From the NCBI RefSeq assembly GCF_010894405.1, contig NZ_JAAIYA010000009.1, positions 449,502-513,501 of the forward strand: a stretch of DNA of 64,000 nt, in the 5' to 3' direction. Made by a program: the position numbers and the translations under genes. Within the stretch, counting starts at the first letter, position 1, and the number at the start of each line of letters is the position of its first letter. Below the pieces are notes generated by a model that saw only the letters and a program-made list of their open reading frames with translations, was not told the DNA's origin and ran no database searches. Positions 18,286-25,877 of the stretch are shown here, in pieces. The stretch is from Pyxidicoccus caerfyrddinensis. GTDB lineage: Bacteria; Myxococcota; Myxococcia; Myxococcales; Myxococcaceae.

Positions 18286-20801
18286 CGCACGACGATGTTG
18301 ACCACCTTGTCGGGCACGACGATGACCTTGCTCACCGTCTTCCCACCCTCGAGCTGCCGGACGACGTTGGGCAGCGCCAGCGCCCGCTCACGCACCTCGG
18401 CCTCCGGCGTACCGCGCTCCACCTCCACGCTGCCGCGCAGCTTGCCGTTCACCTGGACGGCGTACGTCACCTGCGCATCCACCGTGAGCGCCACGTCGAA
18501 CGTCGGCCAGTCCTGCTCCAGCAGGAAGCCCTTCCCGCCGAGCCGCTCCCACGCCTCGTCGCCCAGGTGCGGCGCGAAGGGGCCCACCAGCTTGACCAGC
18601 GTGACGAGGTCCTCGCGCGTGCTCCCCTTCGCGGTCAGCTCGTTCGTGTACGTCATCAGCGCGGCGATGGCCGTGTTGAACTGGAGCCGCTCCAGGTCCG
18701 CCGTCACGCGCTGAATCGTCTTGTGGCGCAGCTTCAGGTGAGGATCTCCCTCGGGGACGCGGGACGGCGCGTGCTCCTCCACCAGGCGCCACGCACGGCG
18801 CAGGAATCGGCCGCAGCCCTCGATGGCCCTCGGGTCCCAGGGCTTGGGCAATTCGAACTCGCCCATGAACAGCTCATACAGGCGCAGCACGTCCGCGCCG
18901 TGCTCGGCCACCACGGTGTCGGGGTTGACGCCGTTGAGCTTGGACTTGGCCATCTTCTCGACCTGGACCTTCAGCGTCTCGCCCGTGGCGCGCAGAATCG
19001 CCGTCTCGCCGCGCAGCTCCACCTCCTCCAGCGCGTGGTAGTGCTCCGCCGCGTCCACATACGTGTAGGCCAGCACCGTGCCCTGGTGGCGCAGCTTGCG
19101 GAACGGCTCCTTCGTGGAGACGTGGCCCAGATCGAAGAGCACCTTGTGCCAGAACCGCGCGTACAGCAGGTGGAGCACCGCGTGCTCGGCGCCGCCCACG
19201 TACAGGTCTACGTTCATCCACTGGCGCTCGGCCTCCTTCGACCAGGGCGCCTGCTCGTTCGTCGGGTCCAGGTAGCGCAGGTAGTACCAACACGAGCCGG
19301 CCCACTGCGGCATGGTGTTCGTCTCGCGCCGCCCCGGGCCCCCACACTTCGGACAGGACGTCTCCAGCCACTCGGGGATGGTGGCCAGCGGGGACTCGCC
19401 GGTGCCGGAGGGCTCGTAGCGTTCCACCTCGGGCAGCGTGACGGGCAGCTGGTCCTCGGGCACCGGCACGGCGCCGCACTTCGCACAGTGGATGATGGGG
19501 ATGGGCTCTCCCCAGTAGCGCTGGCGCGAGAAAATCCAATCGCGCAGGCGGTAGCTCACCGTGCGCTTCCCCTCCCCGCGCGCCTCCAGCGTGGCCACCA
19601 CCCGCTGCTTGACGTCGGCGGTGGGCACGCCGTCCAGCTCGCCTGAATTCACCGCGACACCGCTGCCTGTGAAGGCCTTGCCGGGCTCCACCGCCGTCTC
19701 GTCCACCGGGCGCACCACCTGGCGGATGGGCAGCCCGAACTTCACGGCGAACTCGTGGTCTCTCGCGTCGTGCGCGGGCACGGCCATGATGGCGCCGGTG
19801 CCGTAGGTGGCCAGGACGTAGTCGGCAATCCAGATGGGAATGCGCTCGCCGTTGATGGGATTGACGGCATGGCTGCCCGTGAAGGCTCCCGTCTTCTCCT
19901 TCGCCAGCTCCGTGCGCTCCAAATCACTCTTGAGCCGCGCGGCCGCCTGGTAGTCCGTCACCGCGGTGCGCTGCTCCGGCGTCGTCAGCGACTCGACCAG
20001 GCCATGCTCGGGAGACAGCACCAGGTATGTCGCGCCGTACAGCGTGTCCGGGCGGGTGGTGAACACGCGCAGCTCGGCTCCGGCCGCCGGGCCGTCCGCG
20101 ACGCGGAAGGACACCTCGGCGCCCTCGGAGCGGCCAATCCAGTTGCGCTGCATGGCCAGCGTGGACTCGGGCCAGTCGACTTCGGCCAGGTCCTCCAGCA
20201 ACCGGTCCGCGTACGCGGTGATGCGCAGCATCCACTGGCGCAAGTCCTTGCGCTCCACCTGGGTGCCGCAGCGCTCGCACCGTCCTCCGGCGGCCTCCTC
20301 ATTGGCCAGGCCCGTCTTGCACGAGGGACACCAGTTGATGGGCATCACGCTCTCGTACGCGAGCCCCTGCTTGAACAACTGCAGGAAGATCCACTGGGTC
20401 CACCGGTAGTAGCGCGGGTCCGTGGTGTTGACCTCGCGCTCCCAGTCGTAGGCGAAGCCCACGGAGTCAATCTGCCTGCGGAAGTTGGAGACGGCCTGCT
20501 CGGTGGTGACGCGCGGGTGGATGCCCGTCTTGATGGCGTAGTTCTCCGCCGGCAGGCCGAAGGCGTCCCAGCCCATGGGGTGAAGCACATTCCAGCCCTG
20601 CATCCGCTTCCACCGCGTCAGCACGTCGGTGGCCGTGTAGCCCTCGCAGTGTCCGACATGCAGCCCCGCGCCGGAGGGGTACGGGAACATGTCGAGTGCG
20701 TAGAACTTCGGCTTCTTCGGGTCGAACGTCGTCCGGTGCAGGCGGGCGTCGCGCCAGCGCGCCTGCCATTTCGGCTCTACCTCACGGGGGTCAAAGGGCA
20801 T
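18282..20801 (-). CDS. leuS: Leucyl-tRNA synthetase
   Basis: The 839-aa length and the order of domains match bacterial leucyl-tRNA synthetase, which charges tRNA-Leu. The class I signature reads HVGH at residues 48-51, after FPYPSGAGL. A CP1 editing domain follows, and a zinc-type cysteine cluster (CPSC with CERC) lies in the first third. The second class I signature is KMAKSKLNG, with Ala in place of the more common Ser of KMSKS. The C-terminal anticodon-binding helices and a short C-terminal domain are complete. It is a single-copy housekeeping gene here, convergent with the orphan sitI6 gene with a four-base overlap. Confidence 0.98.
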   Translation of the reverse strand: MPFDPREVEPKWQARWRDARLHRTTFDPKKPKFYALDMFPYPSGAGLHVGHCEGYTATDVLTRWKRMQGWNVLHPMGWDAFGLPAENYAIKTGIHPRVTTEQAVSNFRRQIDSVGFAYDWEREVNTTDPRYYRWTQWIFLQLFKQGLAYESVMPINWCPSCKTGLANEEAAGGRCERCGTQVERKDLRQWMLRITAYADRLLEDLAEVDWPESTLAMQRNWIGRSEGAEVSFRVADGPAAGAELRVFTTRPDTLYGATYLVLSPEHGLVESLTTPEQRTAVTDYQAAARLKSDLERTELAKEKTGAFTGSHAVNPINGERIPIWIADYVLATYGTGAIMAVPAHDARDHEFAVKFGLPIRQVVRPVDETAVEPGKAFTGSGVAVNSGELDGVPTADVKQRVVATLEARGEGKRTVSYRLRDWIFSRQRYWGEPIPIIHCAKCGAVPVPEDQLPVTLPEVERYEPSGTGESPLATIPEWLETSCPKCGGPGRRETNTMPQWAGSCWYYLRYLDPTNEQAPWSKEAERQWMNVDLYVGGAEHAVLHLLYARFWHKVLFDLGHVSTKEPFRKLRHQGTVLAYTYVDAAEHYHALEEVELRGETAILRATGETLKVQVEKMAKSKLNGVNPDTVVAEHGADVLRLYELFMGEFELPKPWDPRAIEGCGRFLRRAWRLVEEHAPSRVPEGDPHLKLRHKTIQRVTADLERLQFNTAIAALMTYTNELTAKGSTREDLVTLVKLVGPFAPHLGDEAWERLGGKGFLLEQDWPTFDVALTVDAQVTYAVQVNGKLRGSVEVERGTPEAEVRERALALPNVVRQLEGGKTVSKVIVVPDKVVNIVVR

Positions 20802-20885
20802 GGTGCCTTTTAGTACGCCCGCGTCGCGGCATTCCTGACCTGACCCGACGAGTCACTCCCCGCGGGGCCGGACCGCTGATGCGAT

Positions 20886-22181
20886 ATGACCCGCACCATG
20901 CGCGGCTCCCCGCCCTCCCGGGCGATTTCCAACACTCCCACCCCGCCCCGGATGGCCCCCGGAAGCGCGCCGGGAGCGCTCCGCCCTCCCCCGCCCCGCT
21001 TCCGCCGCAAGCTGCTGGTGGTGATGCTGCTCGCGGGCCTCGTGCCACTGGTGCTGCTCGGCCTGCTGGCGCAGGGCGCACTGGAGCGGGTGCTGTCCGT
21101 CTCCGTGGCCCCCGTGGAGGGCGTGCTGGACGGCGTCTCCGCGGACCTGGAGCGACGGGGCGTGCCACAGGACGCACTGAACGAAGCCCGCCTCAACCTC
21201 GCCCAGGCGGAGCTGGCGCGGCGGGCCCTGGTGCGCCGCGTGCCCGCGTTCATCGCCGCACTGGTGCTCGTCTCCGGCGCCGTGCTCGCCCTGTCGGCGG
21301 TGTTGCTCGGCCGCGCCCTCACGCGCCCCGTCGCCACCCTCACCGAGGGCATGTGGGCCTACGCACGCGGAGACCTCACCGTGCGCCTCGCCGCGCCGGA
21401 AGCTCCACGCGATGAGCTCCAGTTCCTCCTGGGCCAGTTCAACCGCATGGGCCAGGAGCTGCTCGCCCAGCGCGAGCGCCTCAAGTCCGCCGAACAGATT
21501 GCCGCCTGGCAGGACGTGGCCCGCGCCCTCGCCCACGAGCTGAAGAACCCGCTCACCGCAATGAAGCTCTCGCTCGCGCGTCTGTCCCGCACGGACGCGA
21601 GCATGCCCACCGACTCCACCCGAATCGCAGAGGCCGTGGCCCTCCTCCAGGAGGAGGTGGACCTCCTGATGCGGATGACCCAGAGCTTCTCCACCTTCGC
21701 GAGGCTTCCCGCCCCGCGCTTCCAGGACGTGGCACTGCGCCCGCTGCTGGCCGAGGTCTGCACCCTCTACGCGGGCACCTCGCCCGTCCCCGTGGAGCTG
21801 GCCTTGGGCCCCGACGCCTCGCTCCGCGCGGACCCGGACGGCCTGCGCCGCCTCTTCGGCAACCTGGTGAAGAACGCCACCGAGGCCTCTCCCACCGGCG
21901 CCCCACCCGTGCGCGTCGCACTGGAAGCCCTCGATGGCGGCACCGTGCGCGTCACCGTGACGGACGGAGGCAGCGGCGTGCCCGCCGTCCTGGAAGGCCC
22001 CGCCCTCACGCGCGGCCTCTTCAGCACCAAGCCCGAGGGCAGCGGCCTGGGCCTGCCCATCGCCCAGAAAATCGTCCACGAGCACGGCGGCACGCTGCGC
22101 CTGGAACCCGCCTCGGGTGGCGGTACGCTGGCGCGCGTGGACCTGCCCCTCGTTCCTCCCTCCGCCCCGGCCACCGCATGA
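20886..22181 (+). CDS. NtrY-like membrane sensor histidine kinase
   Basis: This 431-aa protein is a two-component sensor kinase. It has two membrane segments (about residues 44-64 and 120-140) flanking a short periplasmic region of about 55 residues, then a HAMP linker. The phosphoacceptor motif ALAHELKNPLTAMK has His217. The ATPase domain shows NLVKNATEAS, DGGSGVP and GSGLGLPIA. The H-box style and the sigma-54 regulator encoded next to it resemble the NtrY/NtrX and NtrB/NtrC groups. The four-base ATGA overlap with the regulator gene indicates translational coupling, so these two are almost certainly cognate partners. The signal is unknown. Confidence 0.92.
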   Translation: MTRTMRGSPPSRAISNTPTPPRMAPGSAPGALRPPPPRFRRKLLVVMLLAGLVPLVLLGLLAQGALERVLSVSVAPVEGVLDGVSADLERRGVPQDALNEARLNLAQAELARRALVRRVPAFIAALVLVSGAVLALSAVLLGRALTRPVATLTEGMWAYARGDLTVRLAAPEAPRDELQFLLGQFNRMGQELLAQRERLKSAEQIAAWQDVARALAHELKNPLTAMKLSLARLSRTDASMPTDSTRIAEAVALLQEEVDLLMRMTQSFSTFARLPAPRFQDVALRPLLAEVCTLYAGTSPVPVELALGPDASLRADPDGLRRLFGNLVKNATEASPTGAPPVRVALEALDGGTVRVTVTDGGSGVPAVLEGPALTRGLFSTKPEGSGLGLPIAQKIVHEHGGTLRLEPASGGGTLARVDLPLVPPSAPATA

Positions 22182-23530
22182 AGCCCGGTCCCCGCATCCT
22201 CGTCGTCGATGACGACCCTGGCGTCCTCAAGGCCCTGCGCGGGCTGCTGAGCGATGAGGGCTTCACCCCCGTGGAGGCCCGCTCCACCGCGGAGGCCACG
22301 CGCCTGCTAGACGCTCCCGAGGGCCCGCCCGCGCTGATGCTGTTGGATTTGCGCATGCCCGGCGAAACGGGACTCGAGTTCCTCGCACGCCTGCCCCGGC
22401 CGCTGCCCGCGCCGGTGGTGGTGCTGTCCGGCGAGGCCTCTCCCGCGGAGGCGGTGCAGGCGCTGAAGCTGGGCGCCACCGACTTCGTGGAGAAGCCGCC
22501 CTCGCCCGAGCGGCTCCTCACGGCGCTGCGCAACGCGATGGTGCTGGGCGAGCTCCAGGAGGAGCGCGAGCGGCTGCTGGATGCGCTCGCCCGTCCCGGG
22601 CACCTCGTGGGCGAGAGCCCCGCCATGGAGGCGCTGCGCCGGCTCATCACCCGCGTGGGGCCGAGCGACACGGCGGTGCTCATCACCGGCGAGACGGGCA
22701 CGGGCAAGGAGCGCGTCGCGCGGGCGCTGCATCTCGCCTCGGGGCGCAAGGGCCGGCTCGTCGCCGTCAACTGCGCGGCCATTCCCTCCACGCTGCTGGA
22801 GAGCGAGCTGTTCGGCCACGAGAAGGGTGCCTTCTCCGGCGCGGTGGCCCGGCGAGCGGGCCGCATCGAGCAGGCCCACGGCGGCACGCTGTTCCTGGAC
22901 GAACTGGGCGACATGCCGCTGGAGCTCCAGGCCAAGCTCTTGCGCGTCCTGGAGACGAAGGAGGTGGAGCGGCTGGGTGGCTCGGTGCCGGTGCCGGTGG
23001 ACGCGCGCATCCTCGCGGCCACGCACCAGGACCTCGCCCGCGCGGTGAAGGAGGGCCGCTTCCGGCAGGACCTCTTCTTCCGCCTCAACGTGATGCCGCT
23101 GCAGCTTCCGCCGCTGCGCGAGCGCCCCGACGATGTGCTCCCGCTGGCCCGCGCCTTCGCCGCCGAGCTCGCCGGGCCCAACGTGCCGCTGGTGCTGGCC
23201 CCCGGCGCGGAAGTGGCCCTGCGCGCGTACCCCTGGCCCGGCAACGTGCGCGAGCTGCGTAACCTCATCGAGCGCATCAACCTGCTGCGCGGTGACGGCC
23301 CGCTCACGCTGGGCCCCGAGGCCATCCACGGGCCGCTGGCCCCCACCGAGCCCGCGCGTCCCACGCTGGGGGACAAGAGCTACCGCGAGCACGTGGAGGA
23401 CTTCGAGAGAGACCTCATCCGCGCCGCGCTCCAGGAGGGCGGCAGCATCGCCGGGGCCGCGCGGCTGTTGCAGGTGGACCGCGGCAACCTCTACCGGCGC
23501 ATCAAGGCGCTCGAGCTCCCGATGCCCTGA
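22178..23530 (+). CDS. NtrC-family sigma-54-dependent response regulator
   Basis: The 450-aa protein has a receiver domain (start ILVVDDDPGV, phosphoacceptor Asp in LLDLRMPG), an AAA+ sigma-54 activation domain and a C-terminal Fis-type helix-turn-helix (GAARLLQVDRGNLYRRIK). The AAA+ part has Walker A GETGTGKE, a LFLDELGDMPL Walker B and an R-finger region. The loop that contacts sigma-54, usually GAFTGA, reads GAFSGA here; Thr-to-Ser is conservative and probably functional. It activates sigma-54 promoters when phosphorylated by the overlapping kinase. Target genes cannot be named from the window. Confidence 0.94.
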   Translation: MKPGPRILVVDDDPGVLKALRGLLSDEGFTPVEARSTAEATRLLDAPEGPPALMLLDLRMPGETGLEFLARLPRPLPAPVVVLSGEASPAEAVQALKLGATDFVEKPPSPERLLTALRNAMVLGELQEERERLLDALARPGHLVGESPAMEALRRLITRVGPSDTAVLITGETGTGKERVARALHLASGRKGRLVAVNCAAIPSTLLESELFGHEKGAFSGAVARRAGRIEQAHGGTLFLDELGDMPLELQAKLLRVLETKEVERLGGSVPVPVDARILAATHQDLARAVKEGRFRQDLFFRLNVMPLQLPPLRERPDDVLPLARAFAAELAGPNVPLVLAPGAEVALRAYPWPGNVRELRNLIERINLLRGDGPLTLGPEAIHGPLAPTEPARPTLGDKSYREHVEDFERDLIRAALQEGGSIAGAARLLQVDRGNLYRRIKALELPMP

Positions 23531-23602
23531 CGGGGCCGATGTCGCTCCTGGGTTCAACATGAAGTACGATTGCATCTGCAACACACCCACCCAGGAGGAC
23601 GC

Positions 23603-23881
23603 ATGAAGAAGGCCCTGTTGCTCCCGTGCCTGCTGCTCATCGCTGCTTGCGGGGGGACCGACGTGGCGACGGAGGAGCTCGCACCGTCCGGCACGCCCAC
23701 CCCGCTGCTCGCCTCGCAGGAGGAGGCCGTCATCCAGCCGGCCTTCTGGTACACGTGCAACCTGCCGTGCCGCGTGGGCTACTGCCCCACCAGCTCCATC
23801 TACTACCCGGACTGCGCGGGCTTCGGTTCTACGACGCGGTACACCTGCACGCCGTGCACCGGCGGCCCCGTCGACCCGTGA
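23603..23881 (+). CDS. Small cysteine-rich lipoprotein
   Basis: The ATG at 23603 has an excellent AGGAGG ribosome binding site five to ten bases upstream. The 92-aa product has a classical lipoprotein signal with lipobox IAAC (Cys17). The mature part is Thr/Ser/Pro-rich and then carries six cysteines in about 42 residues (pattern CNLPC, YC, DC, TCTPC), which suggests disulfides in the oxidising periplasm or on the surface. I do not recognise the family. Small Cys-rich lipoproteins and exported proteins of this sort are common in myxobacteria. It is transcribed in the same direction as the preceding regulator gene, 72 bases after it, but probably has its own promoter. Confidence 0.72.
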   Translation: MKKALLLPCLLLIAACGGTDVATEELAPSGTPTPLLASQEEAVIQPAFWYTCNLPCRVGYCPTSSIYYPDCAGFGSTTRYTCTPCTGGPVDP

Positions 23882-24069
23882 GCTGAGCTTCAGGCCCTCT
23901 CGCCCCGAGCCACGGGCGGGAGGCGCCGGCCCTGGCTGCCCGGCCGCTCCCGCTCCCAGGCGCACCTCCCGTCACTCCGGGTGGATACGGCACCCCTGAG
24001 GCAACCCTGGCCGCATTGCGTCGATAATCCCTCCCGGACACCGGAAGCCCCCACCGGGAGAGCAGTTTC

Positions 24070-25545
24070 ATGTCGAACCGCATTGGCCGTCCCTCGTTCA
24101 CCTCCACCGTGCCGGCGCCGGCCGCGGCCACCCCGGACCGCGCCGCGCGCCCCGCTGGAGGAGAGAAGGCGCCCGCTTCCCGCTCCCTCACCGACGGGTT
24201 CGACTCGGGCGCCACCCGGCCGAGCCAGGCGTCCCCGCGCGGCGCCGCGCTGCTGACGGGCACGAGCGCCCCGGCCTCCGTCGTTCCGTCCAAGGCGGCC
24301 GAGCTGCAGCCCGAGGTCCACGGCGCCACCGGCTACGAGGCCCACTTCGGCATGGGCGGCCGCACCGCGCGCGCCGTCGTGGAGGGCCAGGGCCAGGTGG
24401 CACTGCCCACGGGCAATGGCCGGGGTCCCTCCTTCCACGCGGAGGCGGGCAAGCCGCTGACGGTGACGGTGGACCCCGAGCGCCTGTCGAAGTCCGCCGA
24501 GAAGGCCGAGCTGGTGTGGCGCGTGGCGCCCGGAGGCACGGAGGTCGCAATCCCTCTCACGGACGGCTCGCGCGACGCGAGCGGCCGGCTGAACACGCTG
24601 CCCGCGCGGATTGACGTCCCGGAGGACGCCTTCGGCACGCTGCGCGTGTCCATCCGCACCACCAGCGCGGACGGCAAGCAGTCCAGCTCGTGGGACCCCA
24701 GCTCCGACGCGGCCATTGCCCCGAAGGAGGGCGCGGCCGTCGTCTTCACCGACGACTGGAAGACCGAAGTCGAGGGGAAGCTGCGCGCGGGCGACAAGGT
24801 CGAGATTGCGTATGACCGGGACAGGCTCGCCGCGATGTTGGGCGGCGTGACGCCCTCGGACGTCGTCGCGTGCGTGTCCTTCAACGGCGAGCCCCCCAGG
24901 GAAGTGCCGCTCAACGTGCAGCCGGGTGAGGGCGGCAAGCCGGGGACGATGTTCATGCCCTCGCTCCAGGTGCCCATCGAGGCGACGGAGATGACACTCT
25001 GGTTCAAGGGCCAGGGCGGCGGCAGCACGAGCTACGACTCGTCCTTCGGGCAGAACTTCAAGTTCAAGGTGGGCCCCGCGCGCGACGACGCGGACCCGTC
25101 GTGGAAGGCGGAGCTGCTGCGCAGCAAGAGCTTCCCCAACCTCCAGGCAGAGGACTTCGTCGGCATCGGCCCGTCGTCGCAGCGCTACAACTGCATCGCC
25201 TGGACGCTCGGCATCCAGGACCAGTGGGTGTGGCCGGGCACGCGCCTCGAGGACTTCGACAAGCTGTACGCGAAGCAGGGCTACCAGCCGCTGTCCTCGG
25301 TGGACCTGAGCAACGACCCCAATCTGGAGAAGGTCGTCGTCTACGGCCTCAAGCCGAAGTCGGGCACCGGCCCGATTGAGGTGACACACGGCGCGCTCAT
25401 GGACGAGCAGGGGCGCCTGACGAGCAAGATTGGCACCCAGCCGCTCATCCGCCACAACAGCGCTGACGACCTCACCGGCCCTTCGTATGGTGAGCCGGTG
25501 CGTGTCTACGTCCGTCCCCGTCAGCCCGCGGTGAACAACTCATGA
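24070..25545 (+). CDS. DUF6209-DUF7689 protein with papain-like Cys/His motif
   Basis: This 491-aa protein has three parts. Residues 1-95 are Ser/Pro/Ala-rich and probably disordered, with no signal peptide. Residues about 210-350 resemble DUF6209 (VVFTDDWKTEVEG, KVEIAYDRDRL), a beta-sandwich domain common in myxobacteria. The C-terminal region resembles DUF7689: YNCIAWTLG with Cys375, a WVWPG and FDKLYAKQGY segment, then THGAL with His440. The NC-x(n)-H pairing is typical of papain/NlpC-like cysteine hydrolases, so peptidase, amidase or transferase activity is possible but unproven. Its stop overlaps the ATG of the next gene (ATGA), so the two are coupled. Together they look like an enzyme or effector with a small partner. 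Confidence 0.75.
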   Translation: MSNRIGRPSFTSTVPAPAAATPDRAARPAGGEKAPASRSLTDGFDSGATRPSQASPRGAALLTGTSAPASVVPSKAAELQPEVHGATGYEAHFGMGGRTARAVVEGQGQVALPTGNGRGPSFHAEAGKPLTVTVDPERLSKSAEKAELVWRVAPGGTEVAIPLTDGSRDASGRLNTLPARIDVPEDAFGTLRVSIRTTSADGKQSSSWDPSSDAAIAPKEGAAVVFTDDWKTEVEGKLRAGDKVEIAYDRDRLAAMLGGVTPSDVVACVSFNGEPPREVPLNVQPGEGGKPGTMFMPSLQVPIEATEMTLWFKGQGGGSTSYDSSFGQNFKFKVGPARDDADPSWKAELLRSKSFPNLQAEDFVGIGPSSQRYNCIAWTLGIQDQWVWPGTRLEDFDKLYAKQGYQPLSSVDLSNDPNLEKVVVYGLKPKSGTGPIEVTHGALMDEQGRLTSKIGTQPLIRHNSADDLTGPSYGEPVRVYVRPRQPAVNNS

Positions 25546-25862
25546 GCGACGTGAGTGCCCGCTTCGAAGCGCTGGCGAAGGAGTGGGAGGCGCACTGCGC
25601 GGAGCACCGCGAGGCGTCCAATCCCTACGTGTTCCTCAACCACTCCTCGTTCGAGGCCATCATCGCCCTGGGCCGGCCCGCCGTGCCGTTGATTGTCGAG
25701 CGCTACCGCGAGGGCAGCGTCTTCTGGGGCGCGGCCCTGCGGCGAATCACCGGCGTCACCACGTTCGGTGACGGCGTCGTGGGCAACCTGGACGCCACCC
25801 GGCGCGGCTGGCTCAAGTGGTGGGAGGAGAACCAGGCGTCCTTCGGCGGCCGGAAGACCTGA
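25542..25862 (+). CDS. Small partner protein of the DUF7689 gene
   Basis: The ATG overlaps the stop codon of the preceding gene (ATGA), a strong sign of co-translation. The 106-aa product has no signal peptide or membrane segment and is mostly helical. It has the pattern FEAIIALGRPAVPLIVERY, then FWGAALRRITG, then WLKWWEEN. I recall similar short proteins (IIGMG-AVPLI, HWFWAL-ITG, AWLxWG) lying beside DUF7689 genes in other bacteria, and the architecture is HEAT-like. An immunity protein, adaptor or chaperone for the upstream Cys/His protein is the simplest reading, but this is inference from linkage. Confidence 0.72.
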   Translation: MSDVSARFEALAKEWEAHCAEHREASNPYVFLNHSSFEAIIALGRPAVPLIVERYREGSVFWGAALRRITGVTTFGDGVVGNLDATRRGWLKWWEENQASFGGRKT

Positions 25863-25863
25863 G

Positions 25864-25877
25864 CGGCCTCACGGCCG
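25864..25877. terminator. Short hairpin between convergent stops
   Basis: CGGCC and GGCCG form a 5-bp GC stem around TCAC. It occupies the six-base gap between the stops of the convergent genes and runs into the last codons of the CHAT gene. Confidence 0.35.
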
